DNA of 25,756 bases from an uncultured Collinsella sp. (GCA_900541035.1 UQIN01000027.1:1-25756); one strand, 5' to 3'. Counted from the stretch's first letter, positions 17,286-25,592 are shown. The notes: generated by a model from the sequence alone, not told the origin. Numbers and translations are program-made.

Positions 17286-18491
17286 ATGACCGTAACTGCA
17301 CCCGCAGCACCCGCTAAGGTGTACTTCACCAACCTGCGCACGCATGCTCGCGAGAGCCAGCTCGACAAGCTCAAGCGCCTCATTCGTCACGCCGGTATTG
17401 AGCAGATCGACTTCGAGAACAAGTTCGTCGCCATCAAGATTCACTTTGGCGAGCTGGGCAACCTGAGCTTTTTGCGCCCCAACTACGCCCGCGCCGTCGC
17501 GGACGTGGTGAAGGAGCTGGGCGGCAAGCCCTTCCTCACCGACTGCAATACGCTCTACGTCGGTAGCCGCAAAAACGCGCTCGAGCACATTGACACCGCC
17601 TACCAGAACGGCTTTACCCCGTATGCCACGGGCTGCCAGGTCATCATCGCCGATGGCCTCAAGGGCACCGACGAGGCGCTCGTCCCGGTCGAGGGCGGCG
17701 AGTACGTGCACGAGGCCAAGATCGGTCAGGCGCTCATGGATGCCGATATCGTGATCAGCCTCACCCACTTTAAGGGTCATGAGCAGGCCGGTTTTGGCGG
17801 CGCCATGAAGAACCTGGGCATGGGAGGCGGCAGCCGTGCCGGCAAGATGGAGCAGCATGCCGCCGGCAAGCCGAACGTCGCGGCCGAGCACTGCGTTGGC
17901 TGCCGCGCCTGCGAAAAGATCTGCGCGCACAACGCTGTCTCGTTCGACGACACCCGCGAGCGCGAGCTTGCCAACGGCAACACCCGCACGGTTCACGTCG
18001 CTGCCATCGACCACGATCGCTGCGTGGGCTGCGGACGCTGCATTGCGGCATGCAACCAGGACTGCATCAAGCCCGGCTATGACGCCGCGGCCGACGTGCT
18101 CAACTGCAAGATCGCCGAGTATACAAAGGCCGTTGTCGACGGCCGCCCGAGCTTCCACATCTCGCTTGCCATGGACATCAGCCCCAATTGCGATTGCCAT
18201 CCCGAAAACGACACGCCTATCGTCAACGATATCGGCATGTTTGCGAGCTTCGACCCGGTCGCCATCGACCAGGCCTGCGCCGATGCCGTCATGGCATCCG
18301 AGCCGCTGCCCAACACCGAGCTCACCGATAGCGCGGCCAAGATGGAGCATAACCACGAGCATCTGGAGGGCGAGCAGGCCAAGGATCCCTTCTGCATCAC
18401 GCATCCCGACACCGACTGGCGAGTGTGCATCGCGCATGCCGAGAAGATCGGCCTGGGCACGAGCAAGTACGAGCTTATCGAGGTCAAGTAG
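17286..18491 (+). CDS. DUF362 domain protein with two [4Fe-4S] ferredoxin motifs
   Basis: The 401-residue cytoplasmic protein (no signal peptide or membrane helix) starts at an ATG preceded by GAGGGG. Residues about 10-190 and 265-345 match the DUF362 fold (KIHFGELGN, DCNTLY, SLTHFKGHEQAGFGGAMKNLGMG, DISPNCDC). Inserted between are two ferredoxin clusters: C203-C206-C209-C213 and C246-C249-C252-C256, each CxxCxxCxxxC. Redox function is clear but the substrate of this family is not known to me. It is a single-gene unit with its own candidate promoter and a strong terminator. Its GC-rich codon use matches its neighbours. Confidence 0.92.
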   Translation: MTVTAPAAPAKVYFTNLRTHARESQLDKLKRLIRHAGIEQIDFENKFVAIKIHFGELGNLSFLRPNYARAVADVVKELGGKPFLTDCNTLYVGSRKNALEHIDTAYQNGFTPYATGCQVIIADGLKGTDEALVPVEGGEYVHEAKIGQALMDADIVISLTHFKGHEQAGFGGAMKNLGMGGGSRAGKMEQHAAGKPNVAAEHCVGCRACEKICAHNAVSFDDTRERELANGNTRTVHVAAIDHDRCVGCGRCIAACNQDCIKPGYDAAADVLNCKIAEYTKAVVDGRPSFHISLAMDISPNCDCHPENDTPIVNDIGMFASFDPVAIDQACADAVMASEPLPNTELTDSAAKMEHNHEHLEGEQAKDPFCITHPDTDWRVCIAHAEKIGLGTSKYELIEVK

Positions 18492-18538
18492 CGCCTAGCT
18501 ATTGGACAAAATAAGCGCCTTTGTAGCGTAAGTTGAGC

Positions 18539-18578
18539 AAAAGCCGCCCGTGAGCACAGCGCCCACGGGCGGCTTTTT
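18539..18578. terminator. Bidirectional rho-independent terminator
   Basis: Perfect 14-bp stem (18539-18552 with 18564-18577), an 11-base loop, and T5 on the plus strand. The A-run on the other side supplies T residues for leftward transcription. It serves the convergent DUF362 gene (ends 18491) and hydrolase gene (ends 18655). Confidence 0.92.
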
Positions 18579-18654
18579 GGAAGTGCGAGGAAAATCGAAT
18601 AGCGCCGACCACAAACCGATTTTTGGCAACAAAACCCCAGACGTTGCTTTTTGC

Positions 18655-19620
18655 CTAAAAATACTCGTCGAGGAAGTCGTCGACCGTGTTCCAGTAGAGT
18701 TCGGGGTCGACCTGCGCGCTCTTGGCGTGGGTGGCGCCATGGACGGTGAGCTTTTGCTTGACCTTGCTGGCGCACGCGTCGTAGTTTTGGTTGAGCATGC
18801 TGTACGGCACAAAGGTGTCTTGGTCACCGTGGATAAACAGCATGGGAACCGTCGCGCGCTTGAGCTGTTCCACGCTGCTCGCCTTATGAAAGTCGTAGCC
18901 CGCGCGCACGTTGCACACCAAGTTTGCTACATCGAGCAAGGGAAAGCTGGGCAGGCCGAACACGTCCTTGAGCTGCAGAGAAAACTCGTCCCAAACACTC
19001 GTATAACCGCAGTCCTCGATAATGCATTTCACGTTTGCGGGCAGAGATTCCCCCGCGACGTTCATGGCGGTCGCCGCGCCCATGGATTCGCCAAAGACCA
19101 GGATGCGCGCCTTGGGGTCAGCCTGAACGATTCGCTCGATCCATGCGACGATGTCGAGGCGTTCGGGCCAGCCCATGCCGATATAGTCGCCGCCGGAGCG
19201 CTCGTGGGCGCGGGCGGCGGGTGCGAGTACGTTCATGCCGCGGTCGTGGAATCGCTTGACGTATCGGGCCATACCGATGGGCTCGTTGGTATATCCATGC
19301 AGGCAGACGGCATAGTCGTGCGTGCTTTCCGAGGCGGCAAAATACCAAGCGGCGAGCTCGGTTCCGTCATCTGCGGTAAGGCTGCTGCTCTCGCGGTTCT
19401 CCTTAAACCACGCCCGTGCCTCGCCCTCCTCGGCATCCATCTGCTCGCCCTTTTCGGCGTCCTTGTCGTTCTGCATCATCTTCATGGTGTATGGCGCGCG
19501 GGGATTCAGCGCGAAGTCAAACAGAAAGTTGCCGGCAAACCCCAGCAGCGCGACAACGAGCACCAGTGCAACGACGCCGGCTATCTTGAGCTTTCGATGG
19601 GAACGTGCGTTTTGAGACAT
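18655..19620 (-). CDS. Membrane-anchored alpha/beta hydrolase (YqkD/serine aminopeptidase-like)
   Basis: The 321-residue protein has an N-terminal anchor helix (about 12-34) after a short basic segment, with no lipobox, so the catalytic domain is probably extracytoplasmic. The alpha/beta-hydrolase core begins near 85. It shows the oxyanion-hole CLHGYT (106-111), nucleophile S179 in FGESMG, acid D267 in HGDQDTFVP and H297 in GATHAKS, a complete triad. The sequence ERSGGDYIGMGWPERLD is typical of the YqkD-like esterase/peptidase group. Substrate not predictable. Start: ATG at 19620 with AGGAAAG upstream on the minus strand. It ends at the shared terminator. Confidence 0.9.
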   Translation of the reverse strand: MSQNARSHRKLKIAGVVALVLVVALLGFAGNFLFDFALNPRAPYTMKMMQNDKDAEKGEQMDAEEGEARAWFKENRESSSLTADDGTELAAWYFAASESTHDYAVCLHGYTNEPIGMARYVKRFHDRGMNVLAPAARAHERSGGDYIGMGWPERLDIVAWIERIVQADPKARILVFGESMGAATAMNVAGESLPANVKCIIEDCGYTSVWDEFSLQLKDVFGLPSFPLLDVANLVCNVRAGYDFHKASSVEQLKRATVPMLFIHGDQDTFVPYSMLNQNYDACASKVKQKLTVHGATHAKSAQVDPELYWNTVDDFLDEYF

Positions 19621-19638
19621 AAGAAGCTTTCCTATAAG

Positions 19639-19656
19639 ATGTTAATACATCAACAT
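19639..19656. promoter_or_regulatory. AT-rich dyad in the divergent promoter region
   Basis: 'atgttaatacatcaacat' matches its own reverse complement at 14 of 18 positions. A second smaller dyad 'gttgatgcgtcaac' lies at 19686-19699 and shares the GTTGAT/ATCAAC half-site. Both fall between the hydrolase and hemolysin III genes. They could be operators for an unknown regulator; the evidence is only symmetry and position. Confidence 0.3.
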
Positions 19657-19741
19657 TTAATGCAAGCGCATTATGGACGTTCGCCGTTGATGCGTCAACA
19701 GGCAAAGAATGGGTAAACAAAGGGTCACGTATGGTGCAAAT

Positions 19742-19771
19742 TTCGCACGTACCTAGACGCTTTGATATAGT
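19742..19771 (+). promoter_or_regulatory. Candidate promoter of the hemolysin III family gene
   Basis: TATAGT at 19766-19771 is a good -10 box (5 of 6) with TTCGCA at 19742-19747 as a weaker -35 box, 18 bp apart. The ribosome-binding site GGAGG follows at 19791-19795. Confidence 0.45.
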
Positions 19772-19806
19772 GTTGAGAACTCTTTACGTTGGAGGATGTA
19801 ACCGGC

Positions 19807-20490
19807 ATGTCCGATTCGAGCGACAGTTCTAAGCCGCGACCCAAGACCGCGGCCGTTCCACACTACACAGTGGGCGAGGAGATCATGAACTCCGTCACCC
19901 ATGGTGTCGGCTGCCTGCTGGGTATCGCGGGCCTGGTGCTCCTGATCGTATTCGCCACCCTGCGCGGCGGAGGCCCGGCCCATATGGCCGCGGCGATTGT
20001 CTATGGCGTCAGCATTATCCTCGAATACCTGGCCTCCACGCTCTACCACGCGATTCAGCCCGCGCGCGCCAAGCACGTGTTTCGCATCATCGACCACAGC
20101 TGCATCTACCTGCTCATAGCCGGCAGCTATACGCCGTTTTGCCTCATCACGCTCGCAAACGACGGCGGCGCTGTGCTGTTCTTTGCCGTATGGGCCATCG
20201 CCATCATCGGCATCGCCCTCGAGTGCTTCCTACGCGAGCGCCAGCCGCATTGGGTAAGCGGCCTGGTCTACCTGCTGATGGGCTGGCTCGTTGTCTTTAA
20301 GCTGCCCGAACTTGTTGCGCTGCTCAACCCCGTGGCACTTGCCCTGCTCGCCGTCGGCGGCGTGTGCTACACCGCGGGCGTGCCGTTCTATATCGCCAAA
20401 AACGTGCGCTATCTGCACAGCGTGTTTCACCTGTGGGTGCTCGCCGGCAGCATCTTCCAGTTCATGGCGGTGATCCTCTTCGTAATCTAG
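19807..20490 (+). CDS. Hemolysin III / PAQR-family membrane protein
   Basis: The 227-residue protein has seven likely membrane helices filling about 30-227. The family motifs are in order: 'GEEIMNSVTHGVG' before helix 1, 'STLYHAI' after helix 2, 'RIIDHSCIYLLIAGSYTP' at helix 3 and 'YLHSVFHLWVLAGS' at the last helix. The conserved Ser, Asp and His residues are those proposed to bind zinc in PAQR hydrolases. The haemolytic role of the name is historical; a lipid hydrolase role is conjectural. An in-frame TTG at 19789 overlaps the GGAGG ribosome-binding site, so the ATG at 19807 is preferred. Confidence 0.92.
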   Translation: MSDSSDSSKPRPKTAAVPHYTVGEEIMNSVTHGVGCLLGIAGLVLLIVFATLRGGGPAHMAAAIVYGVSIILEYLASTLYHAIQPARAKHVFRIIDHSCIYLLIAGSYTPFCLITLANDGGAVLFFAVWAIAIIGIALECFLRERQPHWVSGLVYLLMGWLVVFKLPELVALLNPVALALLAVGGVCYTAGVPFYIAKNVRYLHSVFHLWVLAGSIFQFMAVILFVI

Positions 20491-20600
20491 CGACCATGCC
20501 TGCGCGCCCGCGTTCTCGTTTGGGCGCCGGTGCAATTGCCGTATCCGCCATCAACGTTTTAACCTGACGTCCCGAATCTTGGAGGTTCGAGAAACTCCCG

Positions 20601-21974
20601 ATGGACATAACCATCTCCCTTATCACCACCCTCGTTTTGACCCTCATCAACGGCTACTTCTCTATGTCCGAGATGGCGCTCACCACGGCCAAGCGCGCCG
20701 TGTTGGAGCACGAGGCCGAGGAAGGCGACAAGTGCGCCGAGCGTGCCATTAAGCTGGCTGCCGACTCCGACCAGCTGCTCGCCACCATCCAGGTTGCCAT
20801 TACGCTCGTGGGCTTCGCCTCGTCCGCCGTCGCCTCGACGAGTCTGTCCGACCCGCTCGCCACGTGGCTCATGAGCTTTGGCATCGCGCCGCTCTCCGCC
20901 ATCGCGCGCGGCCTGGCGCCGGTCATCATCACCGTCGCGGTCGCCTTCGTGTCCATCGTGATCGGCGAGCTCGTCCCCAAGCGCATCGGCCTGGCCAATG
21001 CCGAGGGCGTGTCCAAGCAGGTCGTGGGACCGTTGTCGTTTTTCCAAAAGATCGCCCGTCCGCTCGTGTGGCTGACCGGCGCCTGCTCCGATGGCCTGGC
21101 CCGCATCCTGCGCATCAAGAGCGCCGACGACCGCCAAAACGTCTCGGAAGAAGAGATCAAGTACATGGTCTCGGAGCAGGACGACCTGCTCGACGAGGAA
21201 AAGCGTATGATCCACGAGATCTTTGACTTGGGCGACACCGTTGCCCGCGAGGTCATGGTGCCGCGCGTGGACACCACCATGTGCGAGGACGACGAGACGG
21301 TCGCCGACGTGTTGTCCACCATGCGCCAGACCGGCTTCAGCCGCATCCCCGTCTATCACGAGGATCCCGACAACGTCGCCGGCATTGCGCACATCAAGGA
21401 CCTGATCCAACCCGCGCTCGACGGCAAGGGTGACCAGCCCATCGCCGGCTTTTTGCGCGACGCCACCTTTGTGCCCGACACCAAGGACATCCTGCCGCTA
21501 CTGTCCGAGATGCAGACCTCGCACGACCAGATCGTGGTGGTCGTGGACGAGTACGGCGGCACGGCCGGCATTATCACCATCGAGGATATCGTCGAGGAGA
21601 TCGTCGGCGAGATCGAGGACGAGTTCGACCCCGACAACAAGTATCTCACGCGCCTTTCGCGCCGCGAGTGGCTCGTTGATGGGCGTTTTTCGTGCGATGA
21701 CGCGATTGAGCTTGGTTGGCCGCTCGAGGAAAGCGATGATTATGAGACCATCGCCGGCTGGATTTTGGAGCTTTGCGACTCGGTGCCCGACATCGGAGAG
21801 GTATTTGAGGTTGCGGGGTACAAGTTCAAGGTGCAGTCGATGCGTGGCCAGCGCATCTCGCTCATTCGCGTGATCGCTCCGGCCGAAACCGATAAGAAGG
21901 ATTCCGAGTCTTCGGCAGAGAAGCCGGCGGCGTCGGGTGCGGGCTCTGTGGATCCGCACGATGGCGACGAGTAG
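20601..21974 (+). CDS. CNNM/CorC (HlyC) family protein: DUF21, CBS pair, CorC_HlyC
   Basis: The 457-residue inner-membrane protein has a DUF21/CNNM region (about 1-190) with helices at 3-25, 60-85, 95-120 and 145-165, and the motifs 'NGYFSMSEMAL' and 'IGELVPKRIGL'. A pair of CBS domains follows (about 205-335; MVPRVD, TGFSRIPVY, VVVVDEYGGTAGIITIEDI). Then a CorC_HlyC domain (about 350-430; WLVDGRFSCDDAIEL). A polar acidic tail of about 30 residues follows. Relatives are linked to Mg2+ or other divalent cation efflux. GGAGG at 20581-20585 is rather far upstream of the ATG, but there is no better start. It lies 110 bases after the hemolysin III gene, a pairing that may be cotranscribed. Confidence 0.93.
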   Translation: MDITISLITTLVLTLINGYFSMSEMALTTAKRAVLEHEAEEGDKCAERAIKLAADSDQLLATIQVAITLVGFASSAVASTSLSDPLATWLMSFGIAPLSAIARGLAPVIITVAVAFVSIVIGELVPKRIGLANAEGVSKQVVGPLSFFQKIARPLVWLTGACSDGLARILRIKSADDRQNVSEEEIKYMVSEQDDLLDEEKRMIHEIFDLGDTVAREVMVPRVDTTMCEDDETVADVLSTMRQTGFSRIPVYHEDPDNVAGIAHIKDLIQPALDGKGDQPIAGFLRDATFVPDTKDILPLLSEMQTSHDQIVVVVDEYGGTAGIITIEDIVEEIVGEIEDEFDPDNKYLTRLSRREWLVDGRFSCDDAIELGWPLEESDDYETIAGWILELCDSVPDIGEVFEVAGYKFKVQSMRGQRISLIRVIAPAETDKKDSESSAEKPAASGAGSVDPHDGDE

Positions 21975-21998
21975 GGCAAGGAAGAGTAGGGGAGAGTT

Positions 21999-22832
21999 AT
22001 GGCAGGCCTGTTCAACATCCTTAAGGTCACCGTCAGCGAGGACAAGATCTGCGCGCATGTGCTGGTGAACCCCGGCATGCCGCTCATGACCTCGGAGGAT
22101 ATCGAGGCCACGGCGCGCGTGTATTACCTGGTGCCGGCGATTGCCAAGCACCTGTGCCTGGGTGATTCCGGTCGCGAGTTCCAGGACTGCATGGGTCAGA
22201 CCGAGCTTTGCCATCTGCTTGAGCATGTGACGGTCGAGCTCATGAACGAGACCGGGCTTGCCGGCAGCATCTCGTGCGGCCGCACGCGCGTAAGCGAGCA
22301 CGACGAGCGCGTTTTTGAGGTTGAGCTTTCGTGCCCCGACGACGCGCTGGCCATCGGCGCGCTGTCTTCGGCCACCTTTATGATGGACTGGGCGTACTTG
22401 CACGCCGACCAGCCTGCCCCTGACGTGGAAGGCACGGTCGCGGGCCTGCGCAACCTGGTGCTGGGCATGCGCGCCGAGGCCGAGGGCAAGGATCCTCACG
22501 AGGCCGTCGCCGCTGCGAACGGCGAAGATGCTGCCGAGGACGAGGGCGCTGACGAGGGCGATGCGCCGGTCGACGCCGAGCCCGTTTCCGATGCGACCGC
22601 CGAGCCCGTTCCCACCGAGCCCCAGGGTGTCCCCAACTTTGACGACGAGCCCCAGGTGGCGATTGATACCGAGGGCGCAGTTGCCGAGAACCACGAGGCC
22701 TCCGCTGCCGTCTTTGGCGGTGCGGCGACGGTTCCGGCAGGACCTGCGCATGAGGGCGGCCTGCCGCTCGTGGACGGCGCCGGCGAGGACCCGGGTGCCA
22801 CGGTGGCCATGCCGGCTATGCCCCAGGAGTAG
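21999..22832 (+). CDS. Protein with cyanophycin-synthetase N-terminal-like domain and acidic tail
   Basis: The 277-residue protein has an N-terminal part (about 1-135) containing 'CHLLEHVTVELMNETG' (H72, E75, H76) and 'ISCGRTRVSEHDERVFEVEL'. This strongly recalls the 'GHxxEHVALELQ...GRTR' segment of the N-terminal domain of cyanophycin synthetase CphA. The ATP-grasp and Mur-ligase domains of CphA are absent. Residues about 160-277 are low-complexity, Ala/Asp/Glu/Pro-rich and probably disordered. It starts at an ATG preceded by GGGGAGAG, 24 bases after the CorC-like gene, so cotranscription is likely. Function unknown; it may bind a related peptide or act as a regulatory subunit. Confidence 0.75.
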   Translation: MAGLFNILKVTVSEDKICAHVLVNPGMPLMTSEDIEATARVYYLVPAIAKHLCLGDSGREFQDCMGQTELCHLLEHVTVELMNETGLAGSISCGRTRVSEHDERVFEVELSCPDDALAIGALSSATFMMDWAYLHADQPAPDVEGTVAGLRNLVLGMRAEAEGKDPHEAVAAANGEDAAEDEGADEGDAPVDAEPVSDATAEPVPTEPQGVPNFDDEPQVAIDTEGAVAENHEASAAVFGGAATVPAGPAHEGGLPLVDGAGEDPGATVAMPAMPQE

Positions 22833-22911
22833 GCCTACGCGTTTATCACCATCACGTACCTGCGCCTTTGCCGTACGCAGATGAGCGGAGCGGCAAGTGA
22901 TGCGCTGCGGG

Positions 22912-22917
22912 TATAAT
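22912..22917 (+). promoter_or_regulatory. Perfect -10 box (TATAAT)
   Basis: TATAAT lies 52 bases upstream of the YtxH-like gene's ATG, in the 136-bp gap after the previous gene. No recognisable -35 box was found at 16-18 bp, so strength and factor dependence are unclear. Confidence 0.5.
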
Positions 22918-22968
22918 GGACAGCATTCAAACGGTGGGCACCGACGTGCCCGCAGGAGAGGAATGATC

Positions 22969-23358
22969 ATGGGTAAGACTTTCAGCTTTGTCTCCGGTGC
23001 ACTTTTTGGTGCCGCTGCCGGCGCTATTGTCGGCGTTGCTCTGGCCCCACGCTCGGGCGCCGAGACCCGCGCCATGGCTGCCGATATCGCCAACGATGCC
23101 TGGGACAACATGCGTGACACCTACGAGCACAGTGCCGAGGAGGCTCGTGCCGCGGTCAGCGACTTTGGTCCGATGGTCGACGCCAAGACCGATGACCTGC
23201 GCGCCAAGGTCGACCTGGCCCGCGAGCGCATGGACCAGCTTCGCGAGCAGCTCAACGACGCCATCTCGGGCGGCAACGTGACGCCCGCTGCCGACGTCGT
23301 GGTCGAGAACGTCACCGAGGCCGGCACCGAGGCCACGGAGCCCTCGACCGAGGCATAA
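22969..23358 (+). CDS. YtxH-like membrane-anchored protein
   Basis: The 129-residue protein has a glycine-rich membrane helix near the N-terminus (about 5-27: FSFVSGALFGAAAGAIVGVALAP), typical of YtxH-domain proteins. A charged, predicted coiled-coil stretch (about 45-100) and an acidic tail follow. The family is associated with envelope or general stress in Firmicutes; its biochemical role is unknown. I chose the ATG at 22969 because AGGAGAGG (22954-22961) precedes it and the longer upstream frame is Arg/His-rich. Its stop codon overlaps the next start (taATG), a translational coupling. Confidence 0.85.
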   Translation: MGKTFSFVSGALFGAAAGAIVGVALAPRSGAETRAMAADIANDAWDNMRDTYEHSAEEARAAVSDFGPMVDAKTDDLRAKVDLARERMDQLREQLNDAISGGNVTPAADVVVENVTEAGTEATEPSTEA

Positions 23359-24113
23359 TGCGCGCAGGGGATTTTGTCGGCGTCAAGGTTTATCGTAAGC
23401 CTGCCGAAGATAAGCGCACCAAAAAGGACGGCACGCCGCGCAGCCCCAAAAAGCTCGGCAAGATTCACTTTCCCGTCTTTACCCCGGGCGGTACGCGCGT
23501 GGTGGGCTTTATGGTCCGCCAGTCCGATATCGCGGGTATGATCGAGCGCCCCGACCGGTTTGTGGCGCTCGATGCCATCGGCGTCTATGAGGGCGCTGTC
23601 GCGGTCGACGACGTCAAGGGCACCTACGATGCCGCCGCGGCCAAGCGCCTCGATATCAACCTGGACGATTGCATCATCTGGGTTGGCATGGACGTGCGCA
23701 CGGAATCGGGCGATGTCGTGGGCTACTGCTCGGACGTTGAGTTCAAGCCGCGCTCGGGTATTGTGCAGATGTTCTACGTGACCGCCGGTGCCGCTTCGAG
23801 CGTGCTGGTGGGCGACACGCAGGTGCCGCCGACGATGCTGCGCGGCTACGAGAACGGCGCGATGATTGTCTCGGACGAGGTCAAGGCGCTCGGATATTCG
23901 GGCGGCGCGGCCGCCAAGGCTGCCGAGGCCAGTGTCGTGGTGGGCGATAAGGTCAAGAAGGGCGCCAAGGTGCTCGATGACAAGGGATCGGTCGCCGTGG
24001 ACAAGGGCAGCCGCGCACTGGGCAAGCAGCTCGGCAAGACGCGCGGTATGTTCAAGGCCTTTAAGGACGAATATCAAAAGGCGAGCGGGGGCTCGTCAAA
24101 AGCTAGCAAATAG
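23358..24113 (+). CDS. PRC-barrel-like domain protein
   Basis: The 251-residue protein has no membrane helix. Residues about 5-85 and 95-165 look like two PRC-barrel-type beta domains (KIHFPVFTPGGTRVVGFMVR and DVRTESGDVVGYCSDVEFKP are the tell-tale 'G.xVGxV' strands). A Lys/Ala-rich basic tail (about 185-251) follows. PRC-barrel proteins bind RNA, photosystem or envelope partners; here the partner is unknown. Its ATG overlaps the stop of the YtxH-like gene by one base, so the two proteins are probably made in fixed ratio and may interact. The hairpin at 24135-24164 follows. Confidence 0.75.
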   Translation: MRAGDFVGVKVYRKPAEDKRTKKDGTPRSPKKLGKIHFPVFTPGGTRVVGFMVRQSDIAGMIERPDRFVALDAIGVYEGAVAVDDVKGTYDAAAAKRLDINLDDCIIWVGMDVRTESGDVVGYCSDVEFKPRSGIVQMFYVTAGAASSVLVGDTQVPPTMLRGYENGAMIVSDEVKALGYSGGAAAKAAEASVVVGDKVKKGAKVLDDKGSVAVDKGSRALGKQLGKTRGMFKAFKDEYQKASGGSSKASK

Positions 24114-24134
24114 CGACGTACCAAATGATGGGAG

Positions 24135-24164
24135 GCGAGCCGGAGACATGTTGCTCCGGCTCGC
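24135..24164 (+). terminator. Hairpin between PRC-barrel and deacetylase-like genes
   Basis: Perfect 11-bp stem 'gcgagccggag' / 'ctccggctcgc' with an 8-base loop, followed by 'tgtgttta'. The T tract is poor, so termination may be partial. The next gene starts 22 bases later and may be read through. Confidence 0.6.
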
Positions 24165-24185
24165 TGTGTTTATGGGGGAGGGCAT

Positions 24186-25592
24186 ATGCGCCAAAACGGA
24201 TCTAACTTAAACGGGCCCTCGGGTGCGCGTCCGACGGCGCGCCGCGACCTGGGGCAGCTGCCCAGCGGTCAGCGTCGACGTCGCCGTAAGCCCGGCGCGA
24301 TGTACCTCAACCATAGCCGTGGGTTTAGCGATCGCAGCGCGCGCATCGGCAACGGGCGCTCACCGCGCCGACCGTCCCGCCTGCCCTATGCGCTCATCGC
24401 CGTGGGTTGCGCGCTCGTGCTGTTTATCGCTGCCGTCGTGGGCTACGTCAACCGCAGCGTGGACGTGGAGCTCAACGGGCAAAAGACCGCGGTGCGCGTG
24501 GGCTCTACGTTGCAGAATCTTATCGACGATCAAAGCCTGACCGAAACGTACGATGCCGGCGACCTGCTGGCCGTCGACGACAGCGTGCTCAAGCGCCATG
24601 GCGGCGAAAAGCTGTCGGTGAAGGTCGACGGCAAGCGTATGAAGCAGGGCAAATGGGATAGTCGCGAGCTTACGGGTGGCGAGAAGGTGACGGTCAAGGA
24701 CGGCCGCAACGTGTACGAAAAGCACGAGGTCCAGGCCACGACTATCGAGCCAAAGCTTAAGGTCGAGGGCACGGGTGCCATTGAGTATGTCAAAACCTGG
24801 GGCGTTCAGGGTCGCTCCGAGGTATGGGTCGGCGAGCAGTCGGGCAAGACGCAGGACCGCGGCGAGGTCGTGCCCGCCACCGACTGCGTGGTCGAGTGCG
24901 CAAGCGTAGCGCCCAAGGGCAACGAAAAGTACGTGGCCCTGACATTTGACGAGGGTCCGAGCGGCGCGACCAAGCAGATCTTGCAGGTGCTCAAGGAAAA
25001 GGGCGTCACGGCGACGTTCTTCCTTTCGGGCGATGCCGCGGAAGCCTCGTCCGCTACTGCCAAAGCGATTGTCGATGCCGGGTGCGAGATTGGTTCCAAC
25101 AGCTACAGCGATGATTCTCTCAAGGGCGAGGATCGCGAGACGGTGCGCAAGCAGATCACGAAGGGCACCGAGTCGATTAAGTCGGCGACCGGCGTCGAGA
25201 CGATGCTGCTGCGTGCCCCCTACGCCGCGTTTGACGAGCAAAACTGGATTGACTCGATGGACCTGGTGTCCGCCGTGGTTTCGTGGAATATCGATTCGGG
25301 CGACTGGCTGCTCAACGGCGCTGACGAGCAAGTGTCGACCGTGCTCGACTCGATGACGCCGGGCAATATTGTGCTGCTTACCGATAGCGATGAGTGCGCC
25401 GAGCAGACGCTCGAGGCGCTGCCGCAGATTATCGATGGCCTTGTCGCCGACGGCTACAAGATTGTGACGCTCAGCGACCTGGTCAAGACGGACAAGGCAT
25501 TGAGCAAAAAGCTCACCTCGCTCACCAAGGTTTCCATGCCCAAAAACGCCGTGTTCCCCCAACTCCCCGAGGACGACGACACCACAGAGTAG
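24186..25592 (+). CDS. Membrane-anchored polysaccharide deacetylase-fold protein, probably catalytically inactive
   Basis: The 468-residue protein has a basic, Arg-rich cytoplasmic segment (1-65), a membrane helix (about 66-88), and a domain of about 90-245. That domain contains a DUF348/G5-like stretch (VELNGQKTAVRVGSTLQNLI). A C-terminal NodB fold (about 250-445) follows. NodB motifs: motif 1 TFDEGP (D255, with E256 replacing the metal-binding Asp); motif 2 GSNSYSDD (N305 and D309 replace both metal His); motif 3 RAPYA (343-347); motif 4 GDW (372-374); motif 5 LLTD (T399 replaces the usual His). The metal triad of active CE4 enzymes is thus lost. Ribosome-binding site GGGGGAGG before the ATG. 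A likely peptidoglycan- or glycan-binding pseudoenzyme. Confidence 0.88.
   Translation: MRQNGSNLNGPSGARPTARRDLGQLPSGQRRRRRKPGAMYLNHSRGFSDRSARIGNGRSPRRPSRLPYALIAVGCALVLFIAAVVGYVNRSVDVELNGQKTAVRVGSTLQNLIDDQSLTETYDAGDLLAVDDSVLKRHGGEKLSVKVDGKRMKQGKWDSRELTGGEKVTVKDGRNVYEKHEVQATTIEPKLKVEGTGAIEYVKTWGVQGRSEVWVGEQSGKTQDRGEVVPATDCVVECASVAPKGNEKYVALTFDEGPSGATKQILQVLKEKGVTATFFLSGDAAEASSATAKAIVDAGCEIGSNSYSDDSLKGEDRETVRKQITKGTESIKSATGVETMLLRAPYAAFDEQNWIDSMDLVSAVVSWNIDSGDWLLNGADEQVSTVLDSMTPGNIVLLTDSDECAEQTLEALPQIIDGLVADGYKIVTLSDLVKTDKALSKKLTSLTKVSMPKNAVFPQLPEDDDTTE

Noticed and set aside
20504..20527. Possible terminator after the hemolysin III gene (gcgccc/gggcgc, 6-bp stem)
   Set aside because: The stem is short, the loop long, and no T tract follows; in GC-rich DNA this is expected by chance.
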